Below are positions 26,601 through 31,055 of a DNA stretch of 43,826 bases, piece after piece. Under the pieces are notes generated by a model. That model saw only the letters and a program-made list of their open reading frames with translations, was not told where the DNA came from and did not search any database. A program made the position numbers and the translations under genes. Source of the DNA: a virus; the IMG/VR virus record IMGVR_UViG_3300050017_000023, positions 1 through 43,826 of that record. One strand, given 5' to 3'. Every line of letters begins with the position of its first letter. The first letter of the stretch is position 1.

Positions 26601-29038
26601 GGACGCAGCTCCCCGACCCCATCGGCGTGGTGTACGGCAATCCGCGCGTGCCCGTGCGCGAGCTGCTCGACAAGGAAATGATGGGCGGCCTGGAGAAGCA
26701 GCTCGCGACGCTGGGCGTCGACCATCAGCGCGCCGTCAAGATCGGCGGAACCAGGTGGGGCTACGCCGTGGGCGACAAACACATCACCACGCGCTTTGGA
26801 GGCCCTGAATCGATCCTGATCCATGAGTTAGGTCACATCCTAGACGAACGGTACCACTTAGCCAGTCAGTTAGTAAATGTGAAGCCGTACCGCGAGGAAC
26901 TGCGCCAACTGGCCGACGAACGGAAGGACGATCCGAACGACCGCGGCAGCTATCACAAGTACGTGCGCAACGGCCACGAGAAGATCGCCAACATGGTGGC
27001 GGCCTGGGTCCACAACCGCAAGCGCTTCGAGCGCATCGCCCCCAACAGCTTCCGCTTCTTCAGCCGCTTTGTCGCGGCGCGTCCGGAGCTGGCCGAACTC
27101 GGCCGGCTGGAATACGGCATGAAGCTGGAGATGCTGCGCAACGAGATCGACACCGGCGGCCTGCTGATTCGCGGCTACTGGTACGTTCCCGCCGGCGCGG
27201 CCGTCGTCGCCAAGAATTACCTCTCCCCCGGACTCTCCCGCAAGGCGTGGTATCGCGGCCTGCGTGGGTTCGCCAATGCCACCCTGCAATTCGCGCTGGG
27301 CTTCAGCGGCTATCACGCCGGGTTCACCGCGGGCGAGGCCATGGTCTCGCGTCTCTCGGTAGCCATCGAAGCGGCGGCGGCCGGTCAAGGCGAACTGGCG
27401 ATCGCCAACGCGCTGAAGGTTCCGGTTTCCGCCGTGTCGAACGTGGTCACCGGCGACAAGATCATTCACGCCTACCTCGAACCGGCCGGCGCCGATCCCG
27501 CCATGCTGCGTTTCGTCGACGCGCTCACTCAGGGCGGCGGGCGCATCAAGATGGACGAACAGTATCGGACGCGCTTCCGCCAGCGGTTCTCCGACGCTTG
27601 GGCGAAGTCCGGTACCGCGGGCAAGCTGTTTCAGATCGCCAACCCGCTGCACGGCCCGCGCAACATCGGAGCCATCGCCGAGGCCGCCTCGTGGCCGGTC
27701 ATGGAGTGGCTTGTGCCGCGCCAGAAAGTCGGCGCGTTCGCCGCGATGGCCGAGCGCATCATGCAGCAGTATCCCGACGCCAGCAAGGAAGAAATGCGCC
27801 GCAGGTTCGCGCAGGCCTGGGACTCCATCGACAACCGTTTCGGCCAGATGGTCTATGACAATCTGTTCTGGGATAAGATGGCCAAAGACCTCGCCATGAT
27901 CTCCGTCCAATCCGTAGGCTGGAATCTCGGGACGTTCCGCGAGATCCTGGGCGGCCTGGGCGATTATGGAAAATTCGCCATACAGGCCGCGCGCTACGGC
28001 GCCGCGAAGATCGGCGGGCAGGGCAAGCCGCCCGACGACGACGACGAAGACGGCGCAACTCCCGCAGGCGGCGGAACTAATCCACCAGCCACCAGCCACG
28101 AGCCACCAGCCACCGGCAAGCCCTACGTGCTGCCGCCGGAAGTGACGCCGCGCATGGCTTACGTGCTGGCGCTTCCGATACTCACCGGCATGGTGGGCGC
28201 AGTGACCACTTACCTCAACACCGGCGAGGGACCGAAGGACTGGCGCGACTATTTCGCGCCTCCGACCGACGCCTCGCGCACGCGCCGTATATCGCTCCCG
28301 ACTTACATGAAGGACGTCATTCATTGGGCCGAGCGTCCCGGCCAGGCCGCGGTGAACAAGATCCACCCATGGCTGCGCACGGCCGTCGAAGGCATGCGCA
28401 ACGAAGGTTACGACGGCACGGAAATCTATAATCCGAAAGACCCGCTGGTGACGAAGGCCGTCGCGCTGGCGAAGCACCAGCTTGGAACCTTCGAGCCTTA
28501 CGCCGTGAGTAACACGCTGCGCTCGCGCGATGCCGGCGACTCACTCGCCATGCAGCTCGCGCCTCAGGCCGGTATCACCCGCGCGCCGAGTTACCTCACT
28601 CAGACTGACGCCGAACGGCGCATGTCGGAGATTGCCGACGAAGGCCACGGCGGCGCCGCGCGCACGCCGGAACAGGCCGCGCGATCGCGCGCCAAAGGTG
28701 AACTGACTCGCCTCGCGCGAGAAGGCGATCCGCGTGTAGGATCGCGGGCACAAGAGCTGTTCCAAAATGGAACACTTACCGAAAAGGATCTGAGAGACGT
28801 CATTCGCGATGCCTCGAAAGACGCCGACGTACAGCATTTCGAGAGACTCACCGCCGAGCAAGCTATCGAGGTGTACTCAGTCGCCACGCCCGCCGAGAAA
28901 CAGGCATGGCTGCCCGACCTGGCGAAGAAGATCACCACCCTGAATCACCGCTCGCCCGCGGAGTTTGAAGCGTTCGAACGCCGCTGGGCTCCGGAGCTGC
29001 AAACCGCCATCGCGGATGCACAGCACGCCACGCAGTAA
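14603..29038 (+). CDS. Giant polyvalent ejection protein: DdrB/ParB + N6-MTase + strawberry-notch helicase + RNase-toxin + zincins
   Basis: One frame of 4811 residues starts with a short helical head and an Ala/Gly-rich hydrophobic segment (about 208-275). Domains in order: DdrB-type ParB-like (about 560-930: RDRSRDALQAQVQHIA, SGNGRKAAF); a polyvalent-protein domain (about 1020-1105: FADDLDKAAYI); helical linkers; N6-adenine MTase (about 1518-1800: QFSTPP, EPSAGTAM, NPPF); strawberry-notch-type SF2 helicase (about 2115-2850: GDGTGVGKGRE near 2209, DEGH near 2317, QDFGRTHRS near 2714); a PBECR-like RNase-toxin domain (about 3277-3386); zincin HERMH (3546-3550); large-polyvalent-protein helical domains including ETYFPHLWQ; zincin HELGH (4074-4078); and a C-terminal helical region. 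Phage P1 DarB (MTase plus helicase) and DdrB are packaged and injected against restriction, and such fused proteins are known as polyvalent proteins. Here the gene holds the gp16 position of P22, so delivery with DNA is inferred. Linkers carry a repeated PPKA-type motif. Three stretches read better in the +1 frame, so proteolytic or frameshift products are possible. Confidence 0.85.
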   Translation: MADNLTPQDALSDPQFYQLPHETRVAVLQQLDPDFGKLPSEEQGKVIAWGYSQLPSSQATLRPSQNVPRPGESYGQTGSSVHAGNVPLLTEDEPQPTTAPGILPPAAGMPRAGAAQPALPTELQANPAPVMARHGRGQVEAPVPQPNPYNPLDSPATGVQQMVTGVEQSAEPIGAAAHDAMRQSYQDPVALTPELTRQGAGAAYKIGSGALQAAAPLMIPAGIAAQPLKAAATLGISIAGTEATSHGLKAAGVPDEYADLASLVFGVWGAGEFSKIVGGEFPPEITPEAKALAQQTGGIASPDVTPAQAATMAEHMRGAGHPLAANAWDKLNTSKPLPLIVDGQPALLHPPESAPTSTSIQNPDTPWNSPTPVVTGRMPAVRVTDLAGNTIHLDTVSGIDGWLRQKGVIGDIPPQRPAIFGTPSQGLSPEAEEGIAALGQEQQYIQTAAGRVKLPDWWQQAIQDNIAEVRAAQAQHAVNPTAPAAPRPIDTSGVAGTPENAPQVTPAAPPANPQEAPGPTAPPETVPPVPTPRPHVAAANPAAGYPTGDTGTVKTAAGTRADYQWAWLPRTQVLGSHDAQGNPNPDFPQAIQPRDRSRDALQAQVQHIAASLDNEQTGPDPMADRGAMLVAPMSSLGQPNDPRFATVSGNGRKAAFDQLASTGHPNWDGYQQYWADHAEDVGVDPNQVLSNPDGIMTRVLVPHKNLDLARFAAEANQDDKAAMSPVEQAKADAARLAPIMPLFQAAENGEIIHPGNRDFIRAFMQGLPTGEQAGLQTRDGQLSQAGVTRIRNAVFAHAYGADTAALEKLAESPDSNIRNITSGMLQAAPAFASMRHGVASGTLYPGTDLAPDVSAAAAKLSALRESGQTIPDYLKQQGLYGPELTPEAKMLLQAFHAHRASAKRIGAILKNYAAAVEAAGDPKQQGMFGVQSAPTKGELLEAAIHLAAKEPIAPVVEPGTQLLPVEPAGNGAPSDSPGAPEASGQQPAGDGIAAPTGTPEPAEAAGSVSHALPHALAGAKPRYSYGPKQFDLTFADDLDKAAYISAQPKRSKHDADYVKWAREQSGASEQAVRDAGAHVRDHIKAMARSAEPGVLHVPAIAREKLKAPAPSPEPPAPAPVIPPKAPTKGDIPPQVRTRVKWAVDTLNGIAEKLKHAREADRQFGNEGRYEWETWESINDRDKHIAQAKETLALFREMATGKGIDPEALINDLGGIGDYEPSAKGREWGGQKSSAPSPEPPDAPQAVTADEYVASLTGDSKNFAQQWLDHRRGKGPAPDASKFTFTESDGDAIVIRARINARVDQEEQSPVAAPAAKQPLKAGFMVEGQPFAIGKLHYVIAVVNHQGKLLGQAHMFSSGARSDQVAGRNGDGTWHKSGAWIGQQWADAHGAQLEEEYQKIAAHVEPAAATIPPKAPTKMGTPEQRQQVYQMAADALFTWANDVQRQLAQVDWKPQADDTAVAQLRKVIARAEEIEKTVAAPENSPAADALHARLQFARGQLSDLEKRMAAAEPVASEPDLTDKEKAFIDAAYERLRGEGFKDNPDLQRFATEIFGGDRHAGKWNIKQVYDLLEAAVAKYIDSHRQGFTPKAALAEVRALMAKLPRQVDRTAGQEAFQQFSTPPTISLLAAVAAHFGKSDIALEPSAGTAMLAVWAKAAGVAHIETNEIDPHRRAILRYLGFTPTAHDAEQLHNLTETRPTVVVMNPPFSAAGNRGITKDQTVAQRHVEQALHMLVDGGRLVAILPGGRTGMPTEGAALDGGWSNWWEKIAATYNVRANVLLPGKEYSKYGTTYPTRLVAIDKTGATPGGKSAILSTDAADLDAALEIAAQIGSDRPNLAQPGVGPVQPRAGEVSGSGTDVADVSNPDDQGSPRQPGPVGSDRVPGEVEAGKPEPAAAEGSGDRGPGRPEPAGSADSGASGDASPLAGNGLAGALGVSPEDLIDQIAEALGAPAAAAEPSSKPTPAAAPAPKKRIPPKARTKGQKAPAPAPAPVPAPPVNPLKAAAEAAAKRLRDKYLNGAQLNIGLDPADAKDVMVMGASLILDGAHKFKDWSTRMVESFGPLLKAMAAQIGQSVQNLLRDIHQLAAAAAKRFGVEAEATPAAEPEAKQHPAVKLGLNPLAHQQQDVGGGTFTHYVPAKLIGGAPHPAPIVQSAPLAAVDPPDITYLPKFDPALMTDGRISNVQLETIAYAGQRHARKLADGTRAGLFIGDGTGVGKGREIAGIILDNWAQGRKRSIWVSASQDLIEDAQRDLTDLGAAIPIRVVNDWKASAPIDLDAGIVFLTYNSLIGESDDPSDQNAAPKTRLDQLTKWLGDDGVIVFDEGHRMKGAFDDGAGEPTKTGQAGIDLQDHLPNARVVYASATGATEVRNMAYMTRLGLWGDGTPFPQFGNFLARIDQGGVGAMEAVSRDLKAHGAYMARTLSYEGVQYDEVHHHLSDAQKHVYDTAANAWLKVIAKIQDAIVSTHAPGRARARALSQFWATHQLFFKRLITALKVPTAITEIQKALDNHQSVVVSVATTGEAQQKRMLQQARENGSSLDDLDWSPREVLDHLIAQVFPIHANEEYVDPKTGQKKWRPVKDADGNPVIDRVALAQREALRDSLTDVALPGNPIDLLLEKFGPENVAELTGRKERIQANAQTGKKEVAKRKSEGVAAKKNNLAEMAAFQAGKKHIAIISDAASTGISLHADRRAGNQQQRVHIALELKWSADKQLQDFGRTHRSNEMSAPKYVLLSTDLGGDKRFSATIARRLASLGALTQGSRDASAGGEIAKYNFESTYGQQAVTTLLAELARQQSSPREMQVWAIKQNAFKNFGGEGALTARYTGERMREILGLRPDQNLNGIGSPEGRGIIRQLTRRDVTIGDESAAGTYQFTDEVRDATAPAQDGRELLAKIGLMRRNDLTRLPEGNPIPAGVPQFLNRVLSLPVAEQNNLFERFVNLFANAIETAKRQGSFDEGVEDLKNAEAIRVVHSDLAHQADDGAQTWHYHLEIDEKTEPLSWADANQRRSLRDSVDPIRSGRPSGFYKQNRSGNIVLAVNGGTSTNLDSGATSRNYALSRPNGAVERMATAEFDEKYSPVSEEEARRWWNEKYQGVPKIRTRELHLIGGAMLQFWDHLEHAGAHGMHVIRAQADDGQRVVGVEIPNRAVAEVLKALGVGREATDPADVFAALGQGAEIQLAGGLKLRATKVHREDAYEIADAKLADFSTIEAAGAIAERIDGKKRFFIPTEQAAGLPVLKAILDRWPVMRANTGDQLHSRRRGERGPIFEQFRHDEKGATAALVKAQNGEAIGALEDKKFGYGDVDLVWGYKGIAPPEWKQGYGLAHILAKHPWLKNHLQEMFDRMTRAAAHGPERVDLSNERGEHAVLALTWFGREKKTWLLTEYDKPPASERILDGSGNPVSGTSRPTSPLTGGSDTSVTPPKAPVKSDGTLDARRGTSPGSLAPNAPRAVYKRGVVFANPAAVALIHRAEKTHDEWDATLLSAPSAFALRGALMRMSMGNTPDKDALRSLAEMLAEAQKENAEVLLTEVKPGESFASLKSKIRHERMHRAQHALAASGSVRDHVDWDTLLNHPLAGRAAKRLMNDGYPADDPILAAEIGAHLASGPIGWKRMGLSDADAFALYRAYVNLLNATHVKDVNAHLAHVDPRLATIRYGQETAAQPDARSHAGSESESEGLRGGVSEAIPDSGPQQDLFGSADSNAAAEAAGRAKLTADQLTAEFNSPTRGKTKRAPKPVQTSIFDETPEDDQPSLFSRRRQYLDTTQDPATTRSGRVKAQVLEPLADVAHFVHETRDDFRRVFNPAALPQADRAALNLRYQAATQARDYARVERALSKARAYFAGQPWDDNLAFINRIEANEPQPNEQLQQIADVMREALDRYRDAVQGLGTGKLSTFYETYFPHLWQRPAQAVDAFKMIFARRPIEGTKSFLKQRKFQSFQEGVDAGLKPVSENPVDLVLAKTMEMGRYLLAHRWLAEQKRIGEARYVPARMLKRAPRGWTQLPDPIGVVYGNPRVPVRELLDKEMMGGLEKQLATLGVDHQRAVKIGGTRWGYAVGDKHITTRFGGPESILIHELGHILDERYHLASQLVNVKPYREELRQLADERKDDPNDRGSYHKYVRNGHEKIANMVAAWVHNRKRFERIAPNSFRFFSRFVAARPELAELGRLEYGMKLEMLRNEIDTGGLLIRGYWYVPAGAAVVAKNYLSPGLSRKAWYRGLRGFANATLQFALGFSGYHAGFTAGEAMVSRLSVAIEAAAAGQGELAIANALKVPVSAVSNVVTGDKIIHAYLEPAGADPAMLRFVDALTQGGGRIKMDEQYRTRFRQRFSDAWAKSGTAGKLFQIANPLHGPRNIGAIAEAASWPVMEWLVPRQKVGAFAAMAERIMQQYPDASKEEMRRRFAQAWDSIDNRFGQMVYDNLFWDKMAKDLAMISVQSVGWNLGTFREILGGLGDYGKFAIQAARYGAAKIGGQGKPPDDDDEDGATPAGGGTNPPATSHEPPATGKPYVLPPEVTPRMAYVLALPILTGMVGAVTTYLNTGEGPKDWRDYFAPPTDASRTRRISLPTYMKDVIHWAERPGQAAVNKIHPWLRTAVEGMRNEGYDGTEIYNPKDPLVTKAVALAKHQLGTFEPYAVSNTLRSRDAGDSLAMQLAPQAGITRAPSYLTQTDAERRMSEIADEGHGGAARTPEQAARSRAKGELTRLAREGDPRVGSRAQELFQNGTLTEKDLRDVIRDASKDADVQHFERLTAEQAIEVYSVATPAEKQAWLPDLAKKITTLNHRSPAEFEAFERRWAPELQTAIADAQHATQ
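17511..17627 (+). other. +1-frame coding-like island 1 inside the giant gene
   Basis: In the +1 frame, ATG 17511 to TAA 17627 gives 38 residues, MVRRLIHLVRLKQAASSLPAM followed by a Pro/Leu-rich tail; that frame is open further upstream to about 17412. Third positions are nearly all G/C in this frame. The long frame across the same bases gives a Gly/Ala/Pro/Ser linker with many A/T third positions. It may be a nested small gene, a frameshifted tail, or an overprinted old gene end. No clear ribosome-binding site is seen. Confidence 0.3.
20091..20390 (+). other. +1-frame coding-like island 2 inside the giant gene
   Basis: In the +1 frame, TTG 20091 to TAG 20390 encodes about 99 residues with amphipathic helices (TAQTLLNQVWDLFSLALEKS, WDPIAFLAKWKRVNPSLPP) and a normal Leu/Trp/Phe content. 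Third positions are mostly G/C. The long frame there is a Gly/Pro/Glu/Ala linker, between the MTase and helicase domains, with A/T-rich third positions. This is the most protein-like of the three islands. It may be an ancestral or alternative C-terminus, or a nested gene. Confidence 0.4.
25569..25760 (+). CDS. Possible nested small gene (+1 frame) inside the giant gene
   Basis: ATG 25569, with a weak CAGG upstream, opens a 63-residue frame in +1 phase. It is MDKKPPHNPTRDLMRAAKVN followed by a helical KAFEEEFRKQFP segment and a Pro/Lys tail. Third positions favour G/C. The long frame over the same DNA is a Ser/Glu/Gly linker between the two zincin-bearing regions. It is the only island with a plausible own start. 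Translation is not proven. Confidence 0.35.
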   Translation: MDKKPPHNPTRDLMRAAKVNPKAFEEEFRKQFPTADLSKTCSDPPTATPQPKPPAEQNSPPTS

Positions 29039-29067
29039 GTCGCGTGGGCTTGCCAATAACCCACTTT

Positions 29068-29658
29068 ATGACGACCGATAAACCTGTGCGCGCGGCGATC
29101 TACGCGCGTGTTTCGACTGACGATCAAAACTGTGAGATGCAATTGACCGATCTCCGCGAGTACTGCCAGCGGCGTGGCTGGGAGATTGTCGCGGAGTATG
29201 TGGACACCGCATCCGGCATCAAAGCCTCGCGCCCGCAGCTCGACCACTTGATGCACGAGGCCGCGACGCGCAAGTTCGACGCCGTGCTGGTGTGGAAGCT
29301 GGACCGCTGGGCCCGCAACCTGGGCAACTTCGTGACTAGCGTTTCGACGCTGGCATCGCTGGGCGTCCGCTGGCTGTCCATCACCCAGAACCTGGACACC
29401 GATCAAACGAACCCCATGGCGCGCTTCATGATCGGCATACTTGCCGTCTTCGCCGAGTTCGAACGCGATATCACGCGGGAGAGATGCCTCGCCGGCATCG
29501 CCAAGGCCAAGCGTAGCCGCGTGCAGTTGGGCCGCCACCTGAAGGTCTTCGACCGGGACCGCGCGCGCGCGCTCAAACGCGCCGGTAGTTCGGTGCGCGA
29601 GATCGGCCGCGTCCTCGGTGTGGGCAAGTCTACCGTCGCGCGCCTGCTGGCCGCTTAG
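29068..29658 (+). CDS. Small serine recombinase (resolvase/invertase family)
   Basis: The protein has 196 residues from ATG 29068 (MTTDKPVRAAIYARVSTDDQ); an in-frame GTG at 29044 would add 8 residues. The catalytic serine is in YARVSTDDQ. The family elements LVWKLDRWARN, FMIGILAVFAEFERDITRER and GIAKAKRSRVQLGRH follow. A C-terminal helix-turn-helix (SVREIGRVLGVGKSTVARLL) completes the standard length for resolvases and invertases. It is the last plus-strand gene of the late block and its stop overlaps the stop of the convergent gene. It could resolve, invert or integrate; no crossover site was identified. GTGGG...CCCAC at 29044-29064 is a small inverted repeat just before the ATG. Confidence 0.88.
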   Translation: MTTDKPVRAAIYARVSTDDQNCEMQLTDLREYCQRRGWEIVAEYVDTASGIKASRPQLDHLMHEAATRKFDAVLVWKLDRWARNLGNFVTSVSTLASLGVRWLSITQNLDTDQTNPMARFMIGILAVFAEFERDITRERCLAGIAKAKRSRVQLGRHLKVFDRDRARALKRAGSSVREIGRVLGVGKSTVARLLAA

Positions 29659-30125
29659 GCGCCCGCCGCGGCGGCCTTCTCGATTTCGTCGGCCTTCGCC
29701 TTAACGAAGCGGTAGCGCCCGCTGGCAAGCCGCCGGGTGATGCCCTGCGTCAACATCGCCCTATTCGCACTGTAGGCTTGCTGCTTGCGCTCGACGACGC
29801 CCCGGTCCATCATGGCCGCGACAAACTCGCCCGTGCTGAAGTTTCCGAGCACGCGCGCAATAGAGACACCGTGATCCTTGATCGACTCGTTCGCGTTCGC
29901 GATCTCTTCGAGCGATGGCGCCCGTGGCCCGCTGCGCTTCTGCTTCCGGCTGCCTTTCGCCTGGCCCGACACCTGCCAGTCTGACGCGCCCACCGTCGCG
30001 AGGCGGCTCTGACCGTCGAGCGATGCGCGGAACGCCACGGCCTGCGCCATGCGCGCCTGCAGGCTTGCGATCTCCACGTTCCACACGTCGATCTGCATGT
30101 CCAGGTTTTCGAGTAACGTACTCAC
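29655..30125 (-). CDS. Unknown protein with N-terminal coiled coil and wHTH-like C-terminus
   Basis: The protein has 156 residues. The GTG at 30125 is chosen because GGAGG lies just upstream and it overlaps the preceding gene by 4 bases. A coiled-coil start (LLENLDMQIDVWNVEIASLQ) is followed by a basic linker (GSRKQKRSGPR) and a C-terminal domain (SLEEIANANESIKDHGVSIA, GEFVAAMMDRGVVE, ITRRLASGRYRFVKA) resembling a winged helix. It is last in the leftward four-gene operon and might be DNA-binding. I do not recognise the family. Confidence 0.65.
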   Translation of the reverse strand: MSTLLENLDMQIDVWNVEIASLQARMAQAVAFRASLDGQSRLATVGASDWQVSGQAKGSRKQKRSGPRAPSLEEIANANESIKDHGVSIARVLGNFSTGEFVAAMMDRGVVERKQQAYSANRAMLTQGITRRLASGRYRFVKAKADEIEKAAAAGA

Positions 30126-30346
30126 TTCCCCGCCTCCTTCACCAGCCGGATAAATTCCCCCATGGAACTCACCAGCTTGTCTATGCGCGAATCGAGTAAC
30201 GCCATCGCCTCCTGGTGCTGGCGCATCGCGAGGTCGTGCGACTGCAGCCATTCCGAGTGATCCTTGAGCACGCGCCCCTGGCGCGCCTGCAGGCCACCCA
30301 TCACCGCCATAGCGTCCTCGACTTCCTTCCTCCATTGTTGCGTCAC
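30122..30346 (-). CDS. Small coiled-coil protein
   Basis: The protein has 74 residues from GTG with AAAGGAG upstream. It is helical throughout, with heptad-like spacing (VEDAMAVMGGLQARQGRVL, MALLDSRIDKLVSSMGEFIR) and no membrane segment. It overlaps both neighbours by 4 bases (GTGA), so the operon is translationally coupled. The upstream gene encodes a membrane-anchored coiled coil, so the two products may interact. Function unknown. Confidence 0.65.
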   Translation of the reverse strand: MTQQWRKEVEDAMAVMGGLQARQGRVLKDHSEWLQSHDLAMRQHQEAMALLDSRIDKLVSSMGEFIRLVKEAGK

Positions 30347-30612
30347 GCCTTCACTCCTTTCGTTATACTCATTGCACGATCGATCTTGATGAGCCGGATA
30401 TCCAGATCTGCCAGTTTAGCCATGACCTCGGAATGGTTGCGCTCGACGATGCGGAGCAACTCCTGAAATTGGGCGCGCATCTCGGCGCGCAGCGTATCCT
30501 TCGCTTCGCCGACACTCGCCCGCACATCGCCGATGCGCGAGTTCGAGTAGATCGGCAGACTCAGCGGCACGATGACCGCCAGCGCCAGGGTCAATAGTTG
30601 GATATCGGTCAC
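30343..30612 (-). CDS. Membrane-anchored coiled-coil protein
   Basis: The protein has 89 residues from a GTG overlapping the previous TGA by 4 bases. Residues 4-24 are a single hydrophobic segment (IQLLTLALAVIVPLSLPIYS). The rest is a charged coiled coil (EMRAQFQELLRIVERNHSEV...LADLDIRLIKIDRAM). One membrane helix plus a coiled coil is seen in some holin, spanin or superinfection-exclusion proteins. The early-operon position makes exclusion at least as likely as lysis. This is inference only. Confidence 0.65.
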   Translation of the reverse strand: MTDIQLLTLALAVIVPLSLPIYSNSRIGDVRASVGEAKDTLRAEMRAQFQELLRIVERNHSEVMAKLADLDIRLIKIDRAMSITKGVKA

Positions 30613-30767
30613 ACCTTCGCTCCTTTCTTCTTCACCTTCCTCACTTTGTCCCAGCGCGCATTTACGGCGGCCCGCCCTTGCGCCGATAGTTCCTCGGCCG
30701 AGAGTTTTTTGGCGCGAGCCTTGCCGCCAAGACTAGCCATCTCCGCAACCGTTAGCGTCTTCTTCAT
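30609..30767 (-). CDS. Small basic protein (MASLGGKARAKKLS type)
   Basis: The protein has 52 residues: MKKTLTVAEMASLGGKARAK, then KLSAEELSAQGRAAVNARWD and a Lys-rich tail. The KARAKKLS...GRAAxNARW pattern is a recurrent small bacterial/phage protein family of unknown role. The ATG has CAGG 5 bases upstream. It is the first gene of the leftward operon, with a TATACT -10 box just upstream at 30779-30784 (reverse strand). High charge suggests nucleic-acid binding; not shown. Confidence 0.7.
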   Translation of the reverse strand: MKKTLTVAEMASLGGKARAKKLSAEELSAQGRAAVNARWDKVRKVKKKGAKV

Positions 30768-30778
30768 ACCTGCCCGTT

Positions 30779-30784
30779 AGTATA
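30779..30784 (-). promoter_or_regulatory. -10 box of leftward operon
   Basis: On the minus strand TATACT lies about 12 bases upstream of the first leftward start codon. No good -35 hexamer is present at the right distance. A GCACGTA-type operator copy (30802-30808) lies just upstream, so a regulator bound there could cover the polymerase site. The short leader leaves little room for an untranslated region. Confidence 0.45.
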
Positions 30785-30849
30785 CCGCTCTTTACCCGCC
30801 CGCACGTAGCACACCACTCTCCTTTTTCCCTGTTTCGTACCTGCACGTA

Positions 30850-30879
30850 TTGACTTCTTTACGTGCTTGCACGTATGAT
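30850..30879 (+). promoter_or_regulatory. Sigma70-like promoter for rightward operon
   Basis: TTGACT (30850-30855), an 18-base spacer and TATGAT (30874-30879) lie 47 bases before the first rightward ATG at 30927. This is the clearest promoter in the window. Its spacer holds a perfect palindrome that runs into the -10 box. Confidence 0.65.
30860..30875. promoter_or_regulatory. Operator palindrome TACGTGC-TT-GCACGTA and half-site copies
   Basis: TACGTGCTTGCACGTA (30860-30875) is a perfect 16-base palindrome lying between the -35 and -10 boxes. The half-site GCACGTA also occurs at 30802-30808 and 30843-30849. Three spaced copies between two divergent operons are typical of a phage repressor/Cro-like switch. 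No repressor gene is recognised nearby. The rest of the 159-base gap shows no other signal. Confidence 0.6.
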
Positions 30880-30926
30880 TAAAGAGAACACAACAGCCGC
30901 GAGGCTCTAAAGCGCAAGGAGCGAAG

Positions 30927-31055
30927 ATGTTCTACTCAGTAACAGACCCCGCCTATGACCGGGAGCTTCCCGACGTGGAAGCACCGCCCGAAGATCCCGA
31001 ACCCCCCGAAGAGTTAGTTGCGATGTGGGAAGAGGCCGATGCCAATGCCCGGTAA
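30927..31055 (+). CDS. 42-residue acidic protein
   Basis: The protein is MFYSVTDPAYDRELPDVEA followed by a Pro/Glu-rich stretch (PPEDPEPPEELVAMWEEAD). AAGGAGCGAAG gives a strong ribosome-binding site. It is the leader gene of the rightward operon and overlaps the next gene by 17 bases. It is strongly acidic and small enough to be a DNA mimic or a host-factor inhibitor, but nothing in it identifies a target. Confidence 0.6.
   Translation: MFYSVTDPAYDRELPDVEAPPEDPEPPEELVAMWEEADANAR

Noticed and set aside
14603-29038. Conjugative element or plasmid origin because of polyvalent-protein domains
   Set aside because: Polyvalent proteins occur in both, but scaffold, coat, gp4-, gp10- and gp7-like genes upstream identify a tailed phage.
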